Of a stretch of 13,923 nucleotides of DNA, positions 5,737-11,289 are shown piece after piece (position 1 is the stretch's first letter; each line of letters opens with the position of its first letter). Below the pieces are notes generated by a model. The model saw only the letters and a list, made by a program, of their open reading frames with translations. It made no database searches and was not told the origin of the DNA. A program made the translations under genes and the position numbers. Source of the DNA: DATDCV01 sp036524155 (GTDB taxonomy: Bacteria; Verrucomicrobiota; Verrucomicrobiia; Limisphaerales; UBA8199); the NCBI GenBank assembly GCA_036524155.1, contig DATDCV010000057.1, positions 1-13,923 on the forward strand, in the 5' to 3' direction.

Positions 5737-6102
5737 ATGAGGAAAGAGATAATTGTGGTTCTGCTGGGCACGATGGCTTTTGCTGGTTGCCAATCCTCGG
5801 AGGATAAAATGCGTCAAGTGGTGAGCACGGCTTGCTCAAATGAAGTGGTTGGCATTACTCGCATAGTAAAAATCTCGATTTGGGCGCAGCTAGCAAATGT
5901 GTCCGGTTGCTTTGGGAACGCTACCGTTGAGAGAGTCAACTCGGTTGGAGGCATCGAGCGCGTCCGGCTGTCATTCGAAACAGGAATAGCGGATGGGAAA
6001 GCGTGGGTCGATATGTTGCCCGGAATGGAAGCGAAGATGATGGCCATTCAGTTCGGCACATCTACGGCATATTCGCCAACGTCAAATGGTCCAACAAACT
6101 AA
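5737..6102 (+). CDS. Small lipoprotein, second of a tandem paralogous pair
   Basis: A 121-residue protein. ATG 5737 (MRKEIIVVLLGTMAFAGC) is preferred because it gives a compact lipoprotein signal ending in lipobox FAGC (Cys18); GTG 5722 would add five residues. The mature part carries VVSTACSNEVVGITRIVKI, ATVERVNSVGGIERVRLSF and a DGK segment, matching the upstream protein in order and spacing. It lacks most of the cysteines seen in its paralog and ends in a Ser/Thr/Pro-rich tail. The gap between the two genes is 52 bp, so they may form one transcript. Duplication followed by divergence is the simplest reading. Function is unknown. Confidence 0.8.
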   Translation: MRKEIIVVLLGTMAFAGCQSSEDKMRQVVSTACSNEVVGITRIVKISIWAQLANVSGCFGNATVERVNSVGGIERVRLSFETGIADGKAWVDMLPGMEAKMMAIQFGTSTAYSPTSNGPTN

Positions 6103-6179
6103 AAGCCCGACTCTGGATTAAGCTGCTCCTGTTCCTCCTCTTTAATTTTTTCCAGCGTTTTCGCCGTTACCTTCTCCAT
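6099..6179 (-). CDS. Tiny charged ORF, convergent with the lipoprotein gene
   Basis: ATG 6179 opens a 26-residue Lys/Glu-rich frame (MEKVTAKTLEKIKEEEQEQL, then NPESGF) with amphipathic helix spacing. Its stop overlaps the stop of the lipoprotein gene on the other strand. A second tiny frame (18 residues from an ATG near 6237) ends in a TAATG overlap with it. It may be the tail of a decayed gene or a real small protein; the sequence does not decide. Confidence 0.25.
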   Translation of the reverse strand: MEKVTAKTLEKIKEEEQEQLNPESGF

Positions 6180-6285
6180 TACCTTTCCGAAAATGGGTCA
6201 CCCATAGTTTGGATTCTCCTGATAAACCCCCTCATTTGAGAAATTAGTCCAACTGCACCACAACTGATCAAAAAAACATCGCTCT

Positions 6286-6315
6286 AAAAACTCTGCCGCG
6301 CTCCTTACCGCGCGG
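6286..6315 (-). terminator. Candidate rho-independent terminator of the membrane/AlbA_2 operon
   Basis: On the minus strand CCGCGC (6310-6315) pairs with GCGCGG (6296-6301) around an 8-nt loop. A run of five T (6286-6290) follows the stem after 5 nt. It lies about 25 bp past the stop of the gene ending at 6340. Confidence 0.5.
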
Positions 6316-6339
6316 TAATTTACGCCTACGGCGAGAGAT

Positions 6340-7359
6340 TTAGTGCGTTAAGGCCCAACGGTTGGGTTCCTTTTCTGACTTCCCATCTTTGATTCGGCAG
6401 AATTTGCCTGAGAATGCAACGCGCGCATCCGAAGTGGCCTCCGCCACCGTGAGGTTCAGGTCAAGTTGGTCTTCGCCGCGATACCGCACGGGATATCCAT
6501 TTTGCCCTGAAATGAACACCTTTCCCGGCGCCCGAACCAAGAGTTCATCTTCGGTCATTTCGATGCCGTCAGGAGCTGGTTTGAATGTTATCGTCCGTGG
6601 CGCAGGAGCTTCGCCTTTTGGGGCGATTCTCTTCCCGACCCATGCCCATCGTTGTGCCCTCGCCCTCGGCGTTTCCATTTTCACTTTGAATGTCTCAACA
6701 ACTAATGTGCTGCCACTCCCGAGTTGCGCCACAATTTTATGAAACGGAAACACTATGAGGTCTTCGCTCTTCGGGACCACATAGCAACTCAATTCAAAAC
6801 GAAAACTTCCCATCACTGCTGAGGCGTTCATATCTAAGGCCAGTTCCCCACTAAGCAGTTCAAATTGTGGGGCACGGATAAGCGGACTGAGCATCAGAAG
6901 CAAATCACTGCGAGTGGCTGTTCGAACTCCTGTGGCGACTCTCCAAGGAACTTCAAACGCTATCTCTCCACCTTTTGGATTTTTTATGACGTAAGGAAAG
7001 CGTGAAGTGTCGAAGCAGAGCACAGCCACAGTTTTAGCCCCAGTACTGCTGTTAAAGGCAACGTTTAGGTCTTGCAGGAGCGGAACCTCGCTTTCAAAGC
7101 ACGCTTTCACTTGCGGAAACCAGTTTGCCAAATCCTGAGGGTTTGCTCCCGGCACAGTCCTTGCCTTCTCGTCAGCCCCAATTACCCAAAGAATGGGTTC
7201 GCCTCGTGCGGCGTTCGCGTGTGCGGCTATTCTTCTGGCCGCTTTGACTGGCTCCAACCAGTCTGCTTTAAGCTCGACGCGAGAATCTTCGACAGGCAGA
7301 CGCTTTTCAACACGTTCCAAAATTCGCAAAGCCCACGATTCGATTTCGATTGGTCTCAT
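6340..7359 (-). CDS. AlbA_2 (Schlafen-type) domain protein, putative nucleic-acid binder
   Basis: A 339-residue protein from ATG 7359. Residues about 24-150 fit the AlbA_2 (Schlafen AlbA-like) domain: EDSRVELKADW (the E-x-K strand), RRIAAHANAARGEPILWVIG (42-61, matching 'I-x-A-x-A-N-x-x-G-G-x-(L/I)-x-x-G'), then VPGANPQDL and a VAVLCFD strand. The classic GG is RG here. VPWRVATGVRTATRSDLLLML (138-158) is another recurring feature of this family as remembered. Residues 165-339 are a beta-rich region without recognised motifs. AlbA_2 proteins bind nucleic acid and occur in regulators and antiviral modules. The ATG overlaps the stop of the upstream membrane-protein gene (ATGA), so the two are translationally coupled and probably work together. 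No signal peptide or membrane segment is present. Confidence 0.75.
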   Translation of the reverse strand: MRPIEIESWALRILERVEKRLPVEDSRVELKADWLEPVKAARRIAAHANAARGEPILWVIGADEKARTVPGANPQDLANWFPQVKACFESEVPLLQDLNVAFNSSTGAKTVAVLCFDTSRFPYVIKNPKGGEIAFEVPWRVATGVRTATRSDLLLMLSPLIRAPQFELLSGELALDMNASAVMGSFRFELSCYVVPKSEDLIVFPFHKIVAQLGSGSTLVVETFKVKMETPRARAQRWAWVGKRIAPKGEAPAPRTITFKPAPDGIEMTEDELLVRAPGKVFISGQNGYPVRYRGEDQLDLNLTVAEATSDARVAFSGKFCRIKDGKSEKEPNRWALTH

Positions 7360-7697
7360 TTTGCTTGTGCACCAAATGGTTGCAATGCGAAAGGCAGCAG
7401 AACGTACTCAACATCGAAGCAGTGCCGGATTCTGAGGATATCGGAAACTAGATCGTGCAGTTTGATGACGCGGCAAGCCAGCCCAATTAGAAGTGCTGGC
7501 AGAATAGTTCCGAGGGGCACGTTCAAGCCGCTCATTATGGGGACCGATATGGATATCGGTTTCAGAAATGCATCGACGCTTTGGATTTGCCAGCGGAGAA
7601 GGGCCGTTGCGCCGAAAAGAAGAAAGGCTGTGGACACGCCGATTTTGTTCAGCATGGACGAGTAATCGTTAACCGTCGAGAAAGGGTTCAAGCTCAT
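7356..7697 (-). CDS. Small two-helix membrane protein coupled to the AlbA_2 gene
   Basis: A 113-residue protein from ATG 7697 (MSLNPFSTVNDYSSMLNKIG). ATG 7766 would add 23 Cys/Arg-rich residues that look like upstream sequence, and a likely promoter lies inside that stretch, so the inner start is chosen. Two membrane helices are visible, about residues 20-35 (GVSTAFLLFGATALL) and 61-78 (PLGTILPALLIGLACRVI), with a polar loop between. The tail KLHDLVSDILRIRHCFDVEY, then VLLPFALQPFGA, has the look of a conserved cytosolic motif (KLHD-x-(I/V)SD-(I/V)-x-x-IR-x-x-FD); I recall similar tails in uncharacterised membrane proteins but cannot name the family. The last codons overlap the AlbA_2 start. 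A role as membrane anchor or effector of a two-gene module is an inference. Confidence 0.7.
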   Translation of the reverse strand: MSLNPFSTVNDYSSMLNKIGVSTAFLLFGATALLRWQIQSVDAFLKPISISVPIMSGLNVPLGTILPALLIGLACRVIKLHDLVSDILRIRHCFDVEYVLLPFALQPFGAQAK

Positions 7698-7723
7698 ACG
7701 CCTAGCACGCCAACAGCGGTGCC

Positions 7724-7752
7724 TTTTTATCATGGCTGATATTGGGGTGCAA
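7724..7752 (-). promoter_or_regulatory. Possible promoter of the membrane/AlbA_2 operon
   Basis: On the minus strand TTGCAC (7747-7752), 17 bp, then TAAAAA (7724-7729). Each box matches consensus at 4 or 5 of 6. A start near 7717 would leave a 20-nt leader before ATG 7697 and excludes the upstream ATG 7766. Confidence 0.35.
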
Positions 7753-7768
7753 GTTCCATTCACCATGA

Positions 7769-7837
7769 CTTTTTCGGCAGGTTTCGACGCTTGAGAACGA
7801 ACTGGGCGCAGACAAAGTACTGATTAAGCCGGTGTAG
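7769..7837 (+). pseudogene. Possible relic of a response-regulator receiver domain tail
   Basis: A 22-codon frame reads LFRQVSTLENELGADKVLIK, then PV and TAG. ELGADKVLIKPV fits the end of a CheY-type receiver domain (x-x-G-A-(D/N)-x-x-(L/I)-x-KP-(F/V), with the conserved Lys-Pro). The rest of the receiver domain is absent; upstream is the divergent operon. A terminator-like hairpin follows 43 bp later, as expected at the end of a former gene. The segment is short, so chance is possible. Confidence 0.35.
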
Positions 7838-7879
7838 GTGGCCGCGTGCCGTGCGGAGCAAGCGAATTAATCGAACACG

Positions 7880-7898
7880 ACCCGTACGCCGGGTTTTT
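7880..7898 (+). terminator. Candidate rho-independent terminator
   Basis: ACCCG (7880-7884), a 5-nt loop, CGGGT (7890-7894), directly followed by TTTT (five T in all, 7894-7898). No intact plus-strand gene lies upstream; it would fit the possible receiver-domain relic at 7769-7837. The stem is short. Confidence 0.4.
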
Positions 7899-7955
7899 GT
7901 TGCGTCCCCGTCCGGCTTGAGATAAAAGCGGAAGTTTCACCACAAGCTCAGGACG

Positions 7956-8495
7956 ATGAAATCAGAAGACCAAAACCTGCTCCAAGCAAGGTGCCAACAT
8001 TGTCGCCGCCCGTTCAAATTCAAGGCATCAGATTACAGACTCACTGCACCTTGCCCATTCTGTAAAGAACCGACTCCGTTGCAGGTGGACTCGACTCCTG
8101 CAATCCCCCCGCAACGGATAAACCTGCCACAATGGGTTCTCCCCGCCGTTACCCTGCTGGCAATAACGCTTATCATCACCGCTCTACTGTACAAATCGAC
8201 GCTCGACTTTTTCTCTGGTTACGAAATGGCGGGGATGGCGACAGTTCCTCGATTCAAACTTTTTGCCTACTGCGTCGTGACAAGCGCCATTTCGGTTCTA
8301 GGCGTTGCCTTTTTTATATACTTTTTCAACTGGCTTCGAGAAACCCGTATGCTGCTTCGGCAAATCGAAACAAATACGCGCACGCCTGTCCCTCCTCGCT
8401 ACGCACTGGACCTGCGAACGGAACCGGGACTGTCCACACCCCCAAGACCCCAACCTGCCCCAGAAGACGCCAAGTACATGCCGAAGAGCTTATGA
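7956..8495 (+). CDS. Zinc-ribbon membrane protein with two helices
   Basis: A 179-residue protein from ATG 7956, with AGGA just upstream. Residues 13-36 form a zinc ribbon with two CxxC pairs (CQHC at 13-16 and CPFC at 33-36), with spacing as in small rubredoxin-like and zinc-ribbon heads common in Planctomycetota/Verrucomicrobiota membrane proteins. Two hydrophobic segments follow: about 59-79 (QWVLPAVTLLAITLIITALL) and 103-126 (FAYCVVTSAISVLGVAFFIY). A basic amphipathic stretch (NWLRETRMLLRQIETNTR) and a Pro-rich tail complete it. With the ribbon and tail on the same side, both would be cytosolic. The stop overlaps the next ATG (ATGA), so the two are coupled. Function is unknown; metal binding by the ribbon is inferred from the cysteines. 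Confidence 0.75.
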   Translation: MKSEDQNLLQARCQHCRRPFKFKASDYRLTAPCPFCKEPTPLQVDSTPAIPPQRINLPQWVLPAVTLLAITLIITALLYKSTLDFFSGYEMAGMATVPRFKLFAYCVVTSAISVLGVAFFIYFFNWLRETRMLLRQIETNTRTPVPPRYALDLRTEPGLSTPPRPQPAPEDAKYMPKSL

Positions 8496-8695
8496 AGAAC
8501 AAGCCGGATTTTGTTGGCTATTCCCCTGAAATCCCCGAGCAGATATTCCGGCCAGCAATGGAGCTTTCAAAAGAGGCTTCAGATTTCCAACGGCGTGCTG
8601 CGCTGCTGTCGGGCGACGTAGAGTGTAGTGTTGAGGTGCTTAATAGGGCGCCCCAGGACCAGTTTTGGTCAAAAAGGGGGTTAATGAGATTGTAA
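8492..8695 (+). CDS. 67-residue protein coupled to the zinc-ribbon membrane protein
   Basis: ATG 8492 overlaps the stop of the upstream gene (ATGA) and opens a 67-residue frame (MKNKPDFVGYSPEIPEQIFR...) ending at a TAA. The composition is balanced and soluble, with a helical middle part (AMELSKEASDFQRRAALLSG) and a single Cys. There is no signal peptide or membrane segment. A longer in-frame opening to 8132 exists but is a shadow of the upstream gene. The overlap and the coding-like composition support a real gene, but I do not recognise a family. It is the last gene before the long repeat-rich spacer. Confidence 0.55.
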   Translation: MKNKPDFVGYSPEIPEQIFRPAMELSKEASDFQRRAALLSGDVECSVEVLNRAPQDQFWSKRGLMRL

Positions 8696-8897
8696 CATTG
8701 TTCACACGAAGCGACAGAAACAAGCATGGATCGCCCGTCACAGGACGGAACAGCAAAAAAACGTTGTCCGTTCCGGTTTTCTTCCTTTCGCTTCCGGTTT
8801 TGCCGCGGCTTGAAATCGCTTCTACAGGCCAGCCCGGAACCCGCGTTCTCCGTTGTTTCGATTCCAGCCACGGGAATGCGGACCAAGCCCTACTTGC

Positions 8898-8986
8898 TGG
8901 GACGCTTGGGACGCTCTGGGACGGTCGTGGGACGCTCGCAAAGGTGAGAATCGCCCGTGTTTACCGGCCTTGGGACGGTGGGACGG
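8898..8986. repeat. Interspersed TGGGACGCT / TGGGACGG repeats
   Basis: TGGGACGCT at 8898-8906, 8907-8915 and 8928-8936, TGGGACGGT at 8917-8925, then TGGGACGG twice in tandem at 8971-8986. Spacing is irregular, 0-2 nt within the first group. Confidence 0.7.
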
Positions 8987-9139
8987 CTGTACACCCCCAA
9001 GCCACCCCCCTCCCTACTCTTGCTCCTCCTCGTTCTCGTCCTCGCCCCCCTTTGAGTTGTTAGCGGTATTTACAGTCCTCGCTGTGACGACATGTCGTTC
9101 CTGGCGTCCGACCCTCGTTGGTTCAACGACCGACCAACT

Positions 9140-9181
9140 CTTAACGCTTAACGCTTAACTCTTAACTCTTAACTCTTAACG
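9140..9181. repeat. Heptamer array CTTAAC(G/T), six units
   Basis: Six perfect 7-bp units, CTTAACG twice, CTTAACT three times, CTTAACG once. It is flanked by GACCAA on the left and GGATCGCAGGCCAC on the right, as is the array at 10471-10498. Confidence 0.9.
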
Positions 9182-9199
9182 GATCGCAGGCCACGGCCG

Positions 9200-9213
9200 G
9201 AGAAAAACATTTT
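9200..9213. repeat. Linker motif GAGAAAAACATTTT, copy 1
   Basis: First of four copies in the spacer. It is followed by TCGTCCCC rather than the CCCTCC seen in copies 2-4. It contains a small inverted repeat (GAAAA/TTTTC once the next T and C are included). Confidence 0.7.
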
Positions 9214-9333
9214 TCGTCCCCCCCTCCGCTCAGTTACCTCCGCTTGCCCAGCCGACCCGTCCCGCCGAAGCCTTTGCGAAGGGGGAAGTTTCCGAGCGAA
9301 GGCGGTTTGCCTTTCGTGCACCCTTCAGGGACA

Positions 9334-9412
9334 GCTACGTTTTTGCAGGTGCTACACTTTCGCTGCTACACTTTCGCTGCTACACTCTTGCAGGTGCTAC
9401 ACTTTTGCAAGT
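9334..9412. repeat. 14/17-bp array GCTACACTTT(T/C)GC...
   Basis: Five consecutive units: GCTACGTTTTTGCAGGT (9334-9350), GCTACACTTTCGCT (9351-9364 and 9365-9378), GCTACACTCTTGCAGGT (9379-9395), GCTACACTTTTGCAAGT (9396-9412). Units differ by a 3-bp length change. Two looser copies follow near 9449-9475. Confidence 0.85.
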
Positions 9413-9490
9413 CACAACCCGCCCATGACCAGCCACTTCCGCAATCTGCTACGTTTTTGGCTACGCTTTTGCACCTCCAGCCCCTGCCCG

Positions 9491-9510
9491 GAGAAAAACA
9501 TTTTCCCTCC
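9491..9510. repeat. Linker motif GAGAAAAACATTTTCCCTCC, copy 2
   Basis: Exact 20-bp match to copy 4 at 10517-10536. It immediately precedes the octamer array at 9517. Confidence 0.8.
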
Positions 9511-9516
9511 TTTACG

Positions 9517-9564
9517 CTCTTAACCTCTCAACGCTTCAACGCTTTAACGCTTCAACGCTTCAAC
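9517..9564. repeat. Octamer array GCTTCAAC, six units
   Basis: Six 8-bp units: CTCTTAAC, CTCTCAAC, GCTTCAAC, GCTTTAAC, GCTTCAAC, GCTTCAAC. The first three units are identical in order to those at 10543-10566. Confidence 0.9.
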
Positions 9565-9602
9565 GTCCCAGCCTCTGCCCCGGCCGCCTGGCGGGCGTAG
9601 CG

Positions 9603-9629
9603 GATGTAGCAGATGTAGCAGATGTAGCA
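9603..9629. repeat. Nonamer array GATGTAGCA, three units
   Basis: Three perfect 9-bp units, preceded by a degenerate GCGTAGCG. The same array with four units occurs at 10604-10639. Confidence 0.9.
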
Positions 9630-9832
9630 GTCCCCAGATACCCCCGGAAGAAAATTCTCCACCCCTTGAACCTGCCTTCCGCGTGTTCCGCCTATTCCGC
9701 GGTTGTCCTTCTCTGATGCGCATTTCGGCCCTCGGCTTTTGAATCCTTGTCCATCGGTGTTCATCCGTGGTTGAACAAGGCGGAATTGCCAGTCCACCTG
9801 CCCTTACCGCGGTATCGCCGGGTATCGGTAAA

Positions 9833-9869
9833 TGACGCCAGATAACGCCAGATAACGAATAAAGTGCCG
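9833..9869. repeat. Decamer array (T)AACGCCAGA with AATAAAGTGCCG tail
   Basis: TGACGCCAGA, TAACGCCAGA, then TAACG and AATAAAGTGCCG (9858-9869). The array and tail recur at 10801-10836. Confidence 0.8.
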
Positions 9870-9890
9870 ATTGGTCCCGGCCCCATCATT

Positions 9891-9946
9891 CAAAATCGGA
9901 ACCAATCGCAACCAATTGGAACTAATCGGAACCAATCGCAACCAAA
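9891..9946. repeat. Decamer array ACCAATCGGA, about five units
   Basis: Units ACCAATCGCA, ACCAATTGGA, ACTAATCGGA, ACCAATCGCA from 9901, with degenerate units at both ends (CAAAATCGGA and ACCAAACTGT). Confidence 0.85.
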
Positions 9947-10070
9947 CTGTTTTTTCCACCACACCGACCCGGGCGTTTCAGATTTCAGCCTGGCTAAGGC
10001 AAACTCCCCGCATTTTCCCTCGAACTGTTATTTCCGTCCGTTCCACTTTCTCCAGCGGTTGCGGGAGCCA

Positions 10071-10135
10071 CGGAAGGCTACGGAGGGCTACGGAGGGCTA
10101 CGGAGGGCTACGGAGGGCTACGGTAGGCTACGGAG
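10071..10135. repeat. Decamer array CGGAGGGCTA, six units plus a partial
   Basis: CGGAAGGCTA, four perfect CGGAGGGCTA, CGGTAGGCTA, then CGGAG. The central four units are identical, suggesting recent expansion by slippage. Confidence 0.95.
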
Positions 10136-10188
10136 AAGGTCAACCTGTAAGCCGACACAACCTGAATCCTGTGCCGTGCCTCTCTCGA

Positions 10189-10207
10189 AGAAAAACATTT
10201 TCCCTCC
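10189..10207. repeat. Linker motif AGAAAAACATTTTCCCTCC, copy 3
   Basis: Third copy; the first G of the 20-mer is an A here. It is followed within 25 bp by the octamer array at 10230. Confidence 0.8.
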
Positions 10208-10229
10208 TTGACGCTTGTAAACTTCCAAC

Positions 10230-10277
10230 GTTTCAACGTTTCAACGTTTCAACGTTTCAACGCCTCAACGCTTCATC
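10230..10277. repeat. Octamer array GTTTCAAC, six units
   Basis: Four perfect GTTTCAAC units, then GCCTCAAC and GCTTCATC. It is a variant of the GCTTCAAC array at 9517-9564 and follows the same linker motif. Confidence 0.9.
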
Positions 10278-10368
10278 GTCTCCCCCCAGTCGCCTGGCGG
10301 GCATCTTGCCGGCAGCCTTTGCCCATGCCACCCCTGAGCCGAACCCGTCTCCGGCGCCCCGAGCTGTT

Positions 10369-10388
10369 CCCTCTCCTTGGGGAGAGGG
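10369..10388. repeat. CCCTCTCC-TTGG-GGAGAGGG hairpin
   Basis: A perfect 8-bp inverted repeat with a 4-nt loop, followed by TAAGGGTGAGGG. Palindromes of this form are widespread dispersed repeats in bacterial spacers. No T run follows, so it is not called a terminator. Confidence 0.7.
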
Positions 10389-10420
10389 TAAGGGTGAGGG
10401 GGAATTGCGTTTGGTCTGAC

Positions 10421-10450
10421 CCCATCTCAGCCCATCTGAGTAAATCTGAG
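10421..10450. repeat. Decamer repeat CCCATCTGAG, three units
   Basis: CCCATCTCAG, CCCATCTGAG, TAAATCTGAG. Imperfect but in register over three units; it leads into the second composite block. Confidence 0.6.
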
Positions 10451-10470
10451 TAATTCTTGCCCGACCAACG

Positions 10471-10498
10471 CTTAACTCTTAACGCTTAACTCTTAACG
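10471..10498. repeat. Heptamer array CTTAAC(G/T), four units
   Basis: CTTAACT and CTTAACG alternate, four units, flanked by CGACCAACG and GGATCGCAGGCCAC as at 9140-9181. Confidence 0.9.
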
Positions 10499-10516
10499 GA
10501 TCGCAGGCCACGCTCC

Positions 10517-10536
10517 GAGAAAAACATTTTCCCTCC
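10517..10536. repeat. Linker motif GAGAAAAACATTTTCCCTCC, copy 4
   Basis: Identical over 20 bp to copy 2. In this block it is joined directly to the heptamer array on the left and the octamer array on the right. Confidence 0.8.
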
Positions 10537-10542
10537 TTGACA

Positions 10543-10574
10543 CTCTTAACCTCTCAACGCTTCAACGCTTCACC
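10543..10574. repeat. Octamer array CTCTCAAC/GCTTCAAC, four units
   Basis: CTCTTAAC, CTCTCAAC, GCTTCAAC, GCTTCACC. A shorter version of the array at 9517-9564. Confidence 0.85.
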
Positions 10575-10603
10575 GTTTCCCCCAGTTGCCTGGGGGCGTA
10601 ACG

Positions 10604-10639
10604 GATGTAGCAGATGTAGCAGATGTAGCAGATGTAGCC
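10604..10639. repeat. Nonamer array GATGTAGCA, four units
   Basis: Three perfect units and a final GATGTAGCC. It has one unit more than its counterpart at 9603-9629. Confidence 0.9.
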
Positions 10640-10780
10640 GTCCGCGGGAGGCCCCCAAAAAAAATTCTACGCTCCTCCCCCCGTCCGCTTCTTCTTCCCT
10701 GCCCCCAGCTAAGCCAAACTAAGGTTCATTGAGTCTCACACGCTCCCACGCTCCGGGCCTCCGACCGCACCGTTACCACT

Positions 10781-10836
10781 AACGCTGCATAACGCTAGAT
10801 GACGCCAGATAACGCCAGATAACAAATAAAGTGCCG
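10781..10836. repeat. Decamer array AACGCCAGAT with AATAAAGTGCCG tail
   Basis: AACGCTGCAT, AACGCTAGAT, GACGCCAGAT, AACGCCAGAT, then AACA and AATAAAGTGCCG (10825-10836). It matches 9833-9869 with two extra degenerate units. Confidence 0.85.
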
Positions 10837-11059
10837 CCCCGCGGACACCCTCCCTTTCTTAATACAAACCCATTTCCACAAAGAAGACTCGGCATCGGCC
10901 CTGCGCTAAACTGCCTCCATGACTGCGCCTCGGGCCCCTCGGCCTCGAGAGGCGCTGATGCTCTTTGACATTTACACAGTTGGAATCACCAGGCACCGGC
11001 ATCGGGAATTGTCGGAGCCGCTGGGTTTCAGGCCACCCGGTGTCCTCCCACGGCTCCGA

Positions 11060-11091
11060 CTCGCTGATTCACTAATTCACTAACTCGCTAA
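11060..11091. repeat. Octamer array TTCACTAA, four units
   Basis: CTCGCTGA, TTCACTAA, TTCACTAA, CTCGCTAA in exact 8-bp register. Confidence 0.8.
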
Positions 11092-11123
11092 TCGCCGAGG
11101 CCTCGCCCGCCCGCCCGCGAACC

Positions 11124-11158
11124 TTCAACCTTCAACTTTGAACCATCAACTTTCAACC
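11124..11158. repeat. Heptamer array TTCAACC, five units
   Basis: TTCAACC, TTCAACT, TTGAACC, ATCAACT, TTCAACC in 7-bp register. Confidence 0.8.
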
Positions 11159-11184
11159 CGCCACCCACCCGCCGGCCGCCGGAT

Positions 11185-11224
11185 TTGCATCCAGTTGCAC
11201 CCAATTGCACCAGGTTGCAGTGAT
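11185..11224. repeat. Decamer array TTGCACCCAG, four units
   Basis: TTGCATCCAG, TTGCACCCAA, TTGCACCAGG, TTGCAGTGAT. This is the last array before the 3' end of the minus-strand gene at 11290. Confidence 0.8.
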
Positions 11225-11289
11225 TTTGCGCGTTGGCCGAGCGATGTCACCCCGTAACGGTGGCGCGACCGAATGATCCGGCCGTTCGG

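Larger units (their letters stand above)
8696..11289. other. Long gene-free spacer built from short tandem arrays and linker repeats
   Basis: About 2.6 kb without a convincing gene. Open frames exist on both strands, but they are made of translated short repeats (Arg/Pro/Ser/Cys-rich or periodic) and have no start signals or domains. The stretch holds arrays with units of 7, 8, 9, 10 and 14/17 bp, a recurring GAGAAAAACATTTTCCCTCC linker, and a CCCTCTCC/GGAGAGGG hairpin. Individual arrays are listed separately. I see no tRNA, no CRISPR pattern and no transposase here. Confidence 0.75.

Noticed and set aside
7072..7665. 197-residue plus-strand open frame
   Set aside because: It is antisense to the AlbA_2 and membrane genes; no domain, and Cys/Ser/Arg-rich composition.
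9244..9600. 118-residue plus-strand open frame
   Set aside because: It is a translation of tandem arrays (periodic HFRCYTF-type and FNALTLQR-type peptides), not a gene.
9871..10419. 182-residue plus-strand open frame
   Set aside because: It runs through the decamer and octamer arrays and is periodic (NRNQ, GYGGLRRATE); composition is dictated by repeats.
8898..11224. CRISPR array
   Set aside because: Units are 7-17 bp and directly adjacent, without unique spacers of regular length, and no cas-like gene is present.
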